From IMG/VR virus record IMGVR_UViG_3300006810_000062, positions 1-52,771 of that record: a stretch of 52,771 nt of DNA. The stretch is one strand, 5' to 3'. Each line of letters opens with the position of its first letter. Within the stretch, counting starts at the first letter, position 1. Below, piece by piece: positions 41,302 to 49,368 of this stretch. The notes below the pieces were generated by a model. It made no database searches and had not been told where the DNA came from. It saw nothing but the letters and a program-made list of their open reading frames with translations. Position numbers and translations under genes: made by a program. The DNA comes from a virus.

Positions 41302-41524
41302 TTGTTACCTTCCCTTCATCTAGGATTGCTGTTTTAGTTTCTATTGCCTTTAAAAATATGTCTTCATTAAATCTTGGATTTTTAGAATAGCAATAAGCTT
41401 TTACTAATTCTATTTCTTGGAAAGAATAATTATTATTAACAATAATATTTACTATTTCCTCAAAATGTTTTCTTGTAGGATTACTTGCAATCTTGTATTT
41501 AAATACGTTATCTCTTATCCACAT
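41291..41524 (-). CDS. hypothetical small protein
   Basis: 77 residues, GAGG upstream. NVFKYKIASNPTRKHFEEIV, then NNYSFQEIELVKAYCYSKNP; mixed helical. Unrecognised early gene. Confidence 0.65.
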   Translation of the reverse strand: MWIRDNVFKYKIASNPTRKHFEEIVNIIVNNNYSFQEIELVKAYCYSKNPRFNEDIFLKAIETKTAILDEGKVTNAN

Positions 41525-41526
41525 TT

Positions 41527-41757
41527 TTATTTCTCCTCATATGTTTTAAATTGTCTTGCCATTCTTTTAATCTTAACAAGTTTTAAGTTTAATTTATATA
41601 GTTCGTTTAAATAACTATCATTAATATTAATTCCTTCTCTTATTGTTAATTCTAATTTTTGTATATTATTTAAAACAATATCGTTTAATGTATCGATATC
41701 GTTAAAAGATAAATCTAAGTCTTGTAATTTTTCTAATGTATTTAAATCTATTGTCAT
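41527..41757 (-). CDS. hypothetical small helical protein
   Basis: 76 residues with a Leu-rich, coiled-coil-like pattern (LEKLQDLDLSFNDIDTLNDI, then NDSYLNELYKLNLKLVKIKR). Its start overlaps the stop of the upstream gene (ATGA). Unknown function. Confidence 0.65.
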   Translation of the reverse strand: MTIDLNTLEKLQDLDLSFNDIDTLNDIVLNNIQKLELTIREGININDSYLNELYKLNLKLVKIKRMARQFKTYEEK

Positions 41758-42011
41758 TTTGTTATATCCTTTAAATAATTATATCTAGAATTAAAATCAT
41801 AATCTAAATCTTCTTCATCATGTATTTTGCTCATAGATACAAACTGATTAAAATTATATATTGTATTACCATCTTCTAAAGCATACATATTGGTTTCATC
41901 AAAGTATATTTTTAATTCATTGTAAGCATCTTCTAAAGATGAAAAATATATCTTCTTGTCTTGATCATCTAACATATATTCATCTTGATATGTGTATAAT
42001 AAATATTTCAT
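41754..42011 (-). CDS. hypothetical small acidic protein
   Basis: 85 residues, acidic and aromatic (YLLYTYQDEYMLDDQDKKIY, then EDAYNELKIYFDETNMYALE). GAGAGG ribosome site lies in the tail of junction element copy C. Unknown function. Confidence 0.7.
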   Translation of the reverse strand: MKYLLYTYQDEYMLDDQDKKIYFSSLEDAYNELKIYFDETNMYALEDGNTIYNFNQFVSMSKIHDEEDLDYDFNSRYNYLKDITK

Positions 42012-42033
42012 TTTAATCTATCCTCTCAATAAG

Positions 42034-42057
42034 TATATAGGTTGTTAAGGTATACAA
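42034..42057 (-). repeat. 24-bp junction element, copy C
   Basis: Differs from copies A and B at four bases: TTGTATACC start, GCA to ACA, CCC to CCT and the final T to A. It abuts the stop codon at 42058. As codons: (TTG)YTLTTYILIERID then stop, one base before the ATG of the next gene. Confidence 0.75.
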
Positions 42058-42267
42058 TTATATAATTTCTAATAGTTTAGATTGTAATATAATTGTTTTA
42101 ATTAAAGCTTTGTTAATTTCCATTTGTTGTTTAATTGTGTATTTATGTTTTCTTCGACTATGATTATTTAATTCAGTTAATAAATCAAAATATAAATAAT
42201 CTATTTGTTTATCTATTATATTATCTAATTGTTTATTATCTTGTATATCTTTAATGTGTATAGTCAT
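42058..42267 (-). CDS. hypothetical small helical protein (first leftward gene)
   Basis: 69 residues, AAAGGG site. Charged helices (KDIQDNKQLDNIIDKQIDYL, then RRKHKYTIKQQMEINKALIK). The first gene of the leftward transcript, so probably an immediate-early regulator or host takeover factor; nothing recognisable. Confidence 0.7.
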   Translation of the reverse strand: MTIHIKDIQDNKQLDNIIDKQIDYLYFDLLTELNNHSRRKHKYTIKQQMEINKALIKTIILQSKLLEII

Positions 42268-42347
42268 AAGCTAACCCTTTTTAATTAATAAGTTAATGTT
42301 TAAGTTTAAATAGATTAATCATTTTATCTTTTAAACTTTTCATAATC

Positions 42348-42371
42348 TATATGGGTTGTTAAGGTATACAT
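42348..42371 (-). repeat. 24-bp junction element, copy D
   Basis: Carries the core ATGTATACCTTAACAACC. Unlike the other copies it has no gene ending directly before it and lies about 80 bases upstream of the first leftward gene. As codons: MYTLTTHIDYEKFKR then stop. Confidence 0.8.
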
Positions 42372-42627
42372 CATTAAAAAAGCTAGTAATATCAATGGGT
42401 TAGTATGGTTAGGTTAAGGAGCATAAATAGGTTTAAAATAGGCATAATTAAGACAAGATAGGTTAATTATTCTAAAAATTTTAATCATGGAGATTTTTTA
42501 GTATAGTAAGGAATGCATATGACACACCCCTACCCACAGATTCTACACATACATATATATATAATATAGGGGTGAAACATATTTTCAAAAAAACTAGGGT
42601 CTTTAACCATTACTAGATTGGGGATAA

Positions 42628-42658
42628 TTAGAATACAAAATCCCTTCTTGTATTCTAA
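42628..42658. repeat. 11-bp perfect inverted repeat in the control region
   Basis: TTAGAATACAA (42628-42638) and TTGTATTCTAA (42648-42658) flank a 9-base loop. No T-run follows on either side, so an operator for a dimeric regulator is more likely than a terminator. Confidence 0.6.
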
Positions 42659-42759
42659 GAATATAAGTTAGTTTGTTGTATAATTTATTGGGGATGGGTA
42701 GCTATTTACCCTCTGGAGTAATAAATATAAAATAACACATTTCTTATGTTTTGGCAATA

Positions 42760-42768
42760 TGCTATAAT
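42760..42768 (+). promoter_or_regulatory. putative extended -10 promoter of the rightward late genes
   Basis: TGCTATAAT: an extended -10 (TG, one base, then perfect TATAAT at 42763-42768), 20 bases before the ATG at 42789. No good -35 hexamer, which extended -10 promoters can lack. It is correctly placed to begin the terminase-portal-capsid transcript. Confidence 0.45.
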
Positions 42769-42788
42769 AAAAAAAATAGGAGAATAAA

Positions 42789-43007
42789 ATGTTTGAAGCT
42801 TTTGTATTATTATGTTCTATATATAATCCCTATAATTGTGTTACTATGCAAGATACAACAGGACCTCATAAAAATTATAATAGTTGCTATAATAGAATTA
42901 CAGAAATGACAGAATTAGCTAACAATAATATAGAATACTTCTTTCCTAAAAAGTATGCATGTGCTAAAATAAACTCATCAGATAAAAAAAATAAATTAAA
43001 AATATAA
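42789..43007 (+). CDS. small possibly exported protein before terL
   Basis: 72 residues, TAGGAG ribosome site. Hydrophobic N-terminus (FEAFVLLCSIY), then several cysteines (in YNCVTMQ, NSCYNRITEM and YACAKIN) and a basic end. The arrangement resembles the protein at 706-888. The stop overlaps terL (TAATG). Function unknown; a disulphide-bonded exported protein is possible. Confidence 0.7.
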   Translation: MFEAFVLLCSIYNPYNCVTMQDTTGPHKNYNSCYNRITEMTELANNNIEYFFPKKYACAKINSSDKKNKLKI

Positions 43008-44560
43008 TGCTAAATACTATAGAAGAAATAGATTCATCTATAACACCTTATATATTATTAAAAGATAACCTAGAGAAGTATTCTAATTTAGAAGCTTCCA
43101 CAGATTTCTTAACTTTTGTAAAGATATTTGCACCCACTCTTGTATCCGACTTTAAGATGGGTAAGCATATAGAATTACTATGTCAAAAGTTACAAGGTGT
43201 AGTAGAAGGAAATGTAAAACGATTAATGGTATTTTTACCACCTAGATCGTCTAAGTCTCTTATATGTAGTAAGCTATTCCCGGCTTGGTATATAGGTAAC
43301 TTTTCTAATCACGAAATAATGTCAGTATCTCATAGTGACCAATTAGCAAGTGATTTTGGTAGAACAGTTAGAGACATAGTAAATACAACTAGATTTCAAA
43401 GAATATTTAAAGGAGTATCTTTAAGAAATGATGTAAAGGCTGCAGGTAAATGGAAGACCAATAAACATGGGTCTTACTATGCTGCTGGTGTAAGAAGTCA
43501 AGTAGCAGGTCGAGGTGCTAACGTAGCATTGCTAGATGATGTCATGTCTGAGGAAGATTCTTTTAGTGAAGCAGGAAGAAGATATATAAAAGAATGGTAT
43601 CCAGCAGGACTACGTACTCGTCTAATGCCCAATGGATCAATCATAATTATTAACACAAGATACCACTATGATGATCTATGTGGTTGGCTATTAAAACAGG
43701 AACAAAATGCAGAAGCATACACATACCCTTGGGAAGTCATTAGCATACCGGCATGGCTTGACGAAACAGCAGCAGAACTCTTACAGCTACCTGAAGGAAC
43801 TTCATACTTTCCAGAATGGAAAACAGACGAAATACTCAAGATTGATGAACAAGAAATACGAGCAAGTAATGGAGCTAGATATTGGAACTCCCTCTACATG
43901 CAAGACCCTTCCCCTGACGATGGAGGTATCATTAAAAAGAACTGGTTTCAATGGTGGGATTATGGTGATCCTCCTCCATGTGAGTTCATTATACAAACGT
44001 ATGATACAGCCTTTAGTACTAGGAAGACAGCAGATTATAGTGTCATACAAACGTGGGGTATCTTTTCTGACTACATGGAAACGTCAGAGGGAGGAGAAGT
44101 ATTGGTCAGCAATCTCATTCTCTTGGCTAGTTCCCGTGGAAGATTTGAATATCCTGAACTACGAAGAATTGCACAGGATTTATACAAGCAGTACAGACCT
44201 GACGTCTGCATCATTGAAAAAAAAGCATCAGGACAATCACTCATTCAAGACATGAGAAGAGCTGGGCTGCCAGTGCTAGACTACTTACCTGATAGAGATA
44301 AAGTATCTAGGGTGTATGCATCAACACCATTGATGGAATCTAAAAGAGTATGGATACCTAAAGATAAAGTATGGGCAGATGATTTATTTGCAGAGTGTAT
44401 GTCCTTTCCCAATGGATCACACGATGACCAAGTAGACTGCATGACTATGGCAATACATTATATGAAAGACAGTTGGAACTTAATTCACCCTGAAGACCCT
44501 AATTGGGAAGATGATAATAATCATAGAAAACAAAAACGTATTGCATATTGGAGAACATAA
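43007..44560 (+). CDS. terL: terminase large subunit
   Basis: 517 residues. The packaging motor and nuclease: Walker A LPPRSSKS (77-84), Walker B VALLDD (173-178) followed by acidic residues, motif III-like SIIIINTRYH, and a RNase-H-type nuclease with Asp333 (QTYDTAF), IIEKKASGQS (402-411) and HDDQVD (472-477). The middle (about 43,600-44,450) looks somewhat richer in G+C and NNC codons than neighbouring genes. The small subunit is not adjacent. Confidence 0.95.
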   Translation: MLNTIEEIDSSITPYILLKDNLEKYSNLEASTDFLTFVKIFAPTLVSDFKMGKHIELLCQKLQGVVEGNVKRLMVFLPPRSSKSLICSKLFPAWYIGNFSNHEIMSVSHSDQLASDFGRTVRDIVNTTRFQRIFKGVSLRNDVKAAGKWKTNKHGSYYAAGVRSQVAGRGANVALLDDVMSEEDSFSEAGRRYIKEWYPAGLRTRLMPNGSIIIINTRYHYDDLCGWLLKQEQNAEAYTYPWEVISIPAWLDETAAELLQLPEGTSYFPEWKTDEILKIDEQEIRASNGARYWNSLYMQDPSPDDGGIIKKNWFQWWDYGDPPPCEFIIQTYDTAFSTRKTADYSVIQTWGIFSDYMETSEGGEVLVSNLILLASSRGRFEYPELRRIAQDLYKQYRPDVCIIEKKASGQSLIQDMRRAGLPVLDYLPDRDKVSRVYASTPLMESKRVWIPKDKVWADDLFAECMSFPNGSHDDQVDCMTMAIHYMKDSWNLIHPEDPNWEDDNNHRKQKRIAYWRT

Positions 44561-44567
44561 TAGTATA

Positions 44568-44666
44568 ATGAAAAAACTAGGTAAAAAAATATATATAAAG
44601 ATATTACAGTCAAGAAAAAAAGAAGCTTTAAGACAAATGAAATCTTTTTGTTGGAGGATAAAATAA
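44568..44666 (+). CDS. possible basic mini-protein (32 aa) upstream of portal
   Basis: ATG at 44568 and TAA at 44664-44666, directly followed by the GTG of the portal gene. The product is basic and helical (KKIYIKILQSRKKEALRQMK). Its end contains the GGAGG used by the portal start, so it could serve in coupling. Evidence is only position and an open frame. Confidence 0.4.
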   Translation: MKKLGKKIYIKILQSRKKEALRQMKSFCWRIK

Positions 44667-47147
44667 GTGGCTATAGAAAAAAATCCTAATGATAGTATTC
44701 CTAAAGTAGACAATGTTATTAAATTAAATATGGAACAACCAACTGAAGGTGTTAATTTTGAATTAGACCCTAGCACAGGTGAAATGGATGTTGAGTTTAA
44801 TTATGATAATGAAGTTGAAGAAGCAGTAGATGAAGAAACAAATTTCTATGATAACTTAGCTGAATCAATAGATGAAGAAAATTTAGATGATATAGCTAAT
44901 CAAGTTATAGAAAAATTTCAAGCAGATAAAGAATCTCGTAGTGAATGGGAGTCTATGTTTGAAAGAGGATTTGATTTATTAGGATTAAAGTTAGAAGATA
45001 CTTCAGAACCTTTTGAAGGTGCTTGTACAGCAGTTCATCCTTTATTAATTGAATCAGCAGTAAAGTTTCAAAGTAAAGCAAGTCAAGAATTATTTCCTTC
45101 TAAAGGACCAGTCAAAGTACAGGTGTTAGGAGAGATTACAGAATCAACTCAAAGACAAGCTAATAGAGTTGAAAGTTTTATGAACTATCAAGTAACAGAA
45201 CAAATGCCTGAGTTCTTTGATGAGTTTGAAAGAATGTTATTTCATTTACCACTCATAGGTTCAGCATTTAAAAAGATTTATTATGATGCATCGTTAGAAA
45301 GACCTGTAAGTGAATTTGTACCTATAGATCAATTTTATGTATCTTATTATGCTAAAGACTTACGTACAGCAGATAGATACACTCATGTATTATATAGAAG
45401 TCCTTTAGATTTAAGTAGACAAATAGAAGCAGGAATGTATTTAGATATAGACCTTCCTTCTCCTACAAATCCTAATCAAACTTCTATGGCAGAAAAGATG
45501 GACAATGTAACAGGTCTGTCTCCAACATCTGACTCTGACCCACAGTATGTATTACTTGAGCAGCATTGTTATTTAGAATTAGAAGATTACCCTACAGCAT
45601 GTCCTTATATTGTAACAATAGAAGAAGCTTCAGGTAAAGTTCTTTCTATTCGTAGAAACTGGGATGAAAAAGATAAGACAAAACAAAAGAAAATGTTCTT
45701 TACCCATTATAAGTTTGTACCGGGATTTGGTTTTTATGGTCTAGGACTAATACATTTCTTAGGTAATTTAACTATGTCAGCAACTGCAGCTATGAGAAGT
45801 CTTATTGATGCAGGTCAGTTTGCTAATTTACCGGGAGGATTTAAAGCTAAAGGTGTAAGAGTTGTAGGAGATAACGATCCTATAGCACCGGGAGAGTTTA
45901 AAGAAGTTGAAGCTACAGGTATGGACTTAAGTAAGTCAATTATACCTTTACCTTATAAAGAACCATCTCAAACATTAATGGCTATGTTAAGTTTTGTAGC
46001 AGGAGCTGGACAAAAGTTTGCTGATACGACTGAACAAGTTATAAGTGAAGGTTCTAATTCAGGACCTGTTGGAACAACTATGGCATTACTAGAAGCATCT
46101 AGTAAATTCTTTAGTGCTATACATAAAAGATTACATAAGTCACAAAGAGATGAATTTAAAATTCTTGCTCGTATAGATTCAGAAAGCTTACCTTCTAAAT
46201 ATCCTTATGATATGCCGGGATTATCAGAAAATATATTTAGATTAGATTTTGATAAACGTATTGATGTAATACCTGTTAGTGATCCTAACATTCCTTCATC
46301 AGCACATAGACTTATGATGACACAAATGGCTATGCAGTTAGCTCAAACAGCACCTCCGGGTATGTTTAACATGGAAGAACTAAATAGAACTCTTTTATCT
46401 GCAGCTAATATACCAAACTTAGATAGAATACTACCATCTAAGCCAGAGTCTATGCCACTTGATCCTGTTACAGATATTGAAGCAGCAACCAAAGGTCTAC
46501 CAATAAAAGCATTTGTAGGACAAAACCATGATGCACATATTCAAATTAAGACTATGTTCTTACAAGACCCTATGAATGGTGGTAATCCTATCATGCAAAG
46601 AGTATCTCCTATATTACAAGCTAATATACAAGAGCATACAGTTATGAAATATCAAGAACAAGTTAATGGTGTTACAAAACAAATGATGTCTCAAGCTCCT
46701 CAAGGTGATCCTAATACTAATAATCCTGCAGTTATTGAACAAATTATGGTTCAAGCAGCTTCTCAAGTTATGCAAGCTAATCAAGCGGCAGCACAACAAG
46801 GAGGTTCTCCTGAAGAGCAAATGGTTAAGCTTGAAGCACAAAGACTTGACCTTGAAAAGCAAAAGATACAAGCACAAATTGCTAAAGAAGCAGCAGAGGG
46901 TGCATTAAAACAACGTGACCTAGATATCAAAGAAGAAAAGATAGCATTAGATGCATACAAAGCAGGTGCATCTAGTTTAATGGAAGCAGATGAAAAAGAA
47001 AGAGATAGGAATAGTAAGACTGCTATTGCTTCTGTGAAAGTTCTTGCTGATCTTATTAAACAAGAAGAAGGTCAAAAAGGTACTGAAAGCATTAAGGCTG
47101 CTGATATGATTACTAAATTATTATCAGATGCTAAAAAAGGAAAATAA
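44667..47147 (+). CDS. portal protein (P22-like)
   Basis: 826 residues, GTG start after GGAGG. It forms the dodecameric ring at one capsid vertex. Features: acidic N-terminus (to about 85), WESMFERGFDLLGLKLED, PVKVQVLGEITESTQRQANR, FHLPLIGSAFKKIYYD, FVPGFGFYGLGLIHFLGNLT and a long helical, Gln/Ala-rich C-terminal barrel (about 620-826) as in P22-type portals. It holds the only GCG trinucleotide I found (46785-46787). Confidence 0.9.
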   Translation: MAIEKNPNDSIPKVDNVIKLNMEQPTEGVNFELDPSTGEMDVEFNYDNEVEEAVDEETNFYDNLAESIDEENLDDIANQVIEKFQADKESRSEWESMFERGFDLLGLKLEDTSEPFEGACTAVHPLLIESAVKFQSKASQELFPSKGPVKVQVLGEITESTQRQANRVESFMNYQVTEQMPEFFDEFERMLFHLPLIGSAFKKIYYDASLERPVSEFVPIDQFYVSYYAKDLRTADRYTHVLYRSPLDLSRQIEAGMYLDIDLPSPTNPNQTSMAEKMDNVTGLSPTSDSDPQYVLLEQHCYLELEDYPTACPYIVTIEEASGKVLSIRRNWDEKDKTKQKKMFFTHYKFVPGFGFYGLGLIHFLGNLTMSATAAMRSLIDAGQFANLPGGFKAKGVRVVGDNDPIAPGEFKEVEATGMDLSKSIIPLPYKEPSQTLMAMLSFVAGAGQKFADTTEQVISEGSNSGPVGTTMALLEASSKFFSAIHKRLHKSQRDEFKILARIDSESLPSKYPYDMPGLSENIFRLDFDKRIDVIPVSDPNIPSSAHRLMMTQMAMQLAQTAPPGMFNMEELNRTLLSAANIPNLDRILPSKPESMPLDPVTDIEAATKGLPIKAFVGQNHDAHIQIKTMFLQDPMNGGNPIMQRVSPILQANIQEHTVMKYQEQVNGVTKQMMSQAPQGDPNTNNPAVIEQIMVQAASQVMQANQAAAQQGGSPEEQMVKLEAQRLDLEKQKIQAQIAKEAAEGALKQRDLDIKEEKIALDAYKAGASSLMEADEKERDRNSKTAIASVKVLADLIKQEEGQKGTESIKAADMITKLLSDAKKGK

Positions 47148-47339
47148 ATGTTACAAAATGAAATACAATCAATTCTTAAAAAAGAAATGGAAGGATTAAA
47201 AATTTCCCTTGCATCTGGAGCTTGTTCAGATTATCCTATGTATATGAATACTGTTGGTCGTATTGCAGGTTTGGAATGGGCATCAGTAGAAATTAAAAGA
47301 ATAGTTAATACAATTATACATGAAGAGGATGATGATTAA
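47148..47339 (+). CDS. hypothetical small protein between portal and co-chaperonin
   Basis: 63 residues, helical (NEIQSILKKEMEGLKISLAS, then NTVGRIAGLEWASVEIKRIV), with an acidic end. AAGGAAAA upstream, and its stop overlaps the next ATG. Common among marine podovirus head operons as a small unknown; probably a head assembly factor. Confidence 0.75.
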   Translation: MLQNEIQSILKKEMEGLKISLASGACSDYPMYMNTVGRIAGLEWASVEIKRIVNTIIHEEDDD

Positions 47340-47755
47340 TGCAAGTAGTTACTATGGGAAATGGTTTAAAAAACGATGAGTGGATATCAGAAGAAGGAGT
47401 AGCTGATCCTGAAATATTACCTGAAATACCGGGATATCATATATTGGTTAGACCGGTATCAGTAAAAGAAAAAACTAAAGGTGGTATCTTTATACCTGAC
47501 TCAACTAAAAACGATATAGCTTATCTTACAACAGTAGGAAAAGTTTTAAAGGTAGGTGATAGTGCTTATCTTGACCAAGCTAAGTTTCCAAAAGGAGCTT
47601 GGTGTAAAGAAGGAGATTATGTTTGTTATGGTAAACATACTGGACAAAAGTTTTCTTATAAAGGTTACAAATTAATTTTATTGTTTGATGACCAAATATC
47701 TATGATAGTAGGTGACCCTAAAGAGTTAGACCCTACATTTAATTTATCAAATTAA
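47339..47755 (+). CDS. GroES-like co-chaperonin
   Basis: 138 residues. Cpn10 pattern: GYHILVRPVSVKEKTKGGIF, PDSTKNDIAYLTTVGKVLKV, a mobile-loop region near KEKTKGGIF, then KEGDYVCYGKHTGQKFSYKG and LILLFDDQISMIV. The N-terminal 25 residues are an acidic extension. It probably pairs with host GroEL to fold the capsid or another head protein, as T4 gp31 does. It lies between portal and scaffold, fitting that role. Confidence 0.85.
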   Translation: MQVVTMGNGLKNDEWISEEGVADPEILPEIPGYHILVRPVSVKEKTKGGIFIPDSTKNDIAYLTTVGKVLKVGDSAYLDQAKFPKGAWCKEGDYVCYGKHTGQKFSYKGYKLILLFDDQISMIVGDPKELDPTFNLSN

Positions 47756-47767
47756 TTATATACTTAC

Positions 47768-47799
47768 TATTGTAACTTAATGTTATTTATATTACAATA
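47768..47799 (+). promoter_or_regulatory. inverted repeat overlapping a putative promoter before scaffold
   Basis: TATTGTAA (47768-47775) and TTACAATA (47792-47799) form an 8-bp inverted repeat with a 16-base loop. TTGTAA and TACAAT within the arms are spaced by 17 bases, like a -35/-10 pair. A separate palindrome ATTACGTAAT (47805-47814) and a strong GGAAGGAG lie downstream. Confidence 0.4.
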
Positions 47800-47850
47800 T
47801 AATTATTACGTAATTCGTTTGTTTCGTAAACTACGGGAAGGAGACATTTA

Positions 47851-48795
47851 ATGTCTGAAGAAAAAACTGAGTGGACTTCAATAGACTCTTCTGCTAATAA
47901 AGAAGTTGAAGAAAAAATTGAAATCGAAATTGAAGGACAAGAAAAAGAAGTAGATGCTGCTGCTCCTATTAAAAGAGAAGAAGGCATAGCTTCAGAACTA
48001 CCTGAGAAAAAAGAAAGTATTTCAGGTGCTGAAAAACGTATAAGACAATTAGTTCGTCAAAAAAAAGAACGTGATGAACAGATTGATTCTTTAGTAGCTA
48101 AACAAGTAGAACTAGAAGAAAAATTAAAAACAAAGCAAAAAGAAGCTGAGACTAGTTTTTCTAAAAGTTTTGAAGATACTGAACAACAATTAAAGAGTCG
48201 TATTGAAATGGCTCAGATGGTTTATAAACAGGCTCTTGAGTCTGGAGAAACTGATTTAATTGTTAAGGCACAAGAAAACTTATCTAATGCTCAAGGTGAT
48301 GCTACAGCTTTAAAAGTAAATAAACAACAGTTTCAGTTGAATACTTCTAGAGTTGAAGAAGAACCTAAAGCAGTTAATAAGCCTACTACAAAACCATCGT
48401 TTGATAAACAAGCTGTGGAATGGGCAGGCAAAAATCCTTGGTTTGGTCAAGATCAGGTAATGACAACATTAGCTCTTGAACTTGATAACCAATTAAAAGG
48501 AGAAGGTTTTGATCCTTCAGAACCCGAATTTTATGAGGAGATAGATAGCAGATTAAGGAATCAATATCCTCAAAGATTTACTAATGAACGTCAGCAGGAT
48601 ACGTCAATCCCTGCTCAAGTAGTCGGAGGAACGTCACGTAATCCTTCATCCACATCTAAGAATAAAGTCAGACTATCTAAAGAAGATATAAGACTAGCTG
48701 AGAAATGGGGAATACCACTTGAACAATATGCTGCAGAAAAACTAAAAGTGGAACGATCCGATGGTGAGTACACTTCAGTCTATAATGCTAATTAA
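47851..48795 (+). CDS. scaffolding protein
   Basis: 314 residues, strongly charged and helical: an acidic N-terminus (about 1-60), a long coiled coil (about 60-160, including RIRQLVRQKKERDEQIDSLV and KQVELEEKLKTKQKEAETSF), then a C-terminal domain with EWAGKNPWFGQDQVMTTLAL and a final RLAEKWGIPLEQYA. Position just before the head proteins and this layout are typical of capsid scaffolds. GGAAGGAG ribosome site suggests high expression. Confidence 0.85.
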   Translation: MSEEKTEWTSIDSSANKEVEEKIEIEIEGQEKEVDAAAPIKREEGIASELPEKKESISGAEKRIRQLVRQKKERDEQIDSLVAKQVELEEKLKTKQKEAETSFSKSFEDTEQQLKSRIEMAQMVYKQALESGETDLIVKAQENLSNAQGDATALKVNKQQFQLNTSRVEEEPKAVNKPTTKPSFDKQAVEWAGKNPWFGQDQVMTTLALELDNQLKGEGFDPSEPEFYEEIDSRLRNQYPQRFTNERQQDTSIPAQVVGGTSRNPSSTSKNKVRLSKEDIRLAEKWGIPLEQYAAEKLKVERSDGEYTSVYNAN

Positions 48796-48812
48796 CGTGG
48801 AGGAAAATTAAA

Positions 48813-49310
48813 ATGGCACGTATAAATATAAAAGAATCACGTAATGTTGAAGCTCGTGAACTCAATACTAGGGAACAAGATATGGAATATAGAGAACCTA
48901 ATTTACTAGATATTCCTGAAAATGTTAAAGATCGTTTTGCTAATGAGGGCATGGCTCTTCGTTGGATACGTATAAATCTTCGTGGCAAAGATGATTATCA
49001 AAATGTTGGCAGAAGACTACAAGAAGGCTGGCAGTTTGTAGAACTAGCTGAAGTTCCTGAAATGCAACATACATCTTTCGTGAGAGATGAAGGTCGATAT
49101 AGTGGGTCAGTCTGTCGTGGAGACTTAGCACTAGCAAAAATGCCTATACAAAAGGCACAGAGTCGACAAAAGTATTATGAAGGTCAAAGTTCAGAAATGG
49201 TTGATGCAGTTAATCAACAGTTAATGAGCCAAAGTGACAGTCGTATGCCTATAAGAAATAATAGTAAAACTCAAGTTACTAAAGGAAGAACACCTTCATT
49301 TCAAAGTTAG
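48813..49310 (+). CDS. head-module protein
   Basis: 165 residues, GGAGG site. It contains MEYREPNLLDIPENVKDRFA, MALRWIRINLRGKDDYQNVG, GWQFVELAEVPEM, SVCRGDLALAKMP and QSRQKYYEGQSSEMVDAVN. Similar small proteins lie between scaffold and capsid in marine podoviruses. The role is not established; head decoration or assembly is likely. Confidence 0.8.
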   Translation: MARINIKESRNVEARELNTREQDMEYREPNLLDIPENVKDRFANEGMALRWIRINLRGKDDYQNVGRRLQEGWQFVELAEVPEMQHTSFVRDEGRYSGSVCRGDLALAKMPIQKAQSRQKYYEGQSSEMVDAVNQQLMSQSDSRMPIRNNSKTQVTKGRTPSFQS

Positions 49311-49368
49311 GTTTGAATAGGGTCGGAACTTTTGGTAAGTGCAATTTTTTAATTAAGGAGAATGAATA

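Larger units (their letters stand above)
42268..42788. promoter_or_regulatory. 521-base divergent control region
   Basis: No convincing gene. It separates leftward early from rightward late genes. It holds junction element copy D (42348-42371), short ATAGGTT-like direct repeats (about 42411-42470), an 8-bp inverted repeat CACCCCTA/TAGGGGTG (42525-42532 and 42567-42574) around an AT-rich core with TATAAT, an 11-bp inverted repeat (42628-42658), a GGGTA/TACCC hairpin near 42696-42711 and a late promoter candidate. A replication origin is possible but unsupported by a known motif. Confidence 0.6.

Noticed and set aside
42268-42788. tRNA or attachment site in the control region
   Set aside because: No cloverleaf with an acceptor stem or TTC-type loop can be formed, and no integrase gene exists in the window.
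43707-44255. 182-aa frame in another register inside terL
   Set aside because: It lies wholly within the motif-bearing terL frame and its sequence has no protein-like pattern; it arises from the more GC-rich middle of terL.
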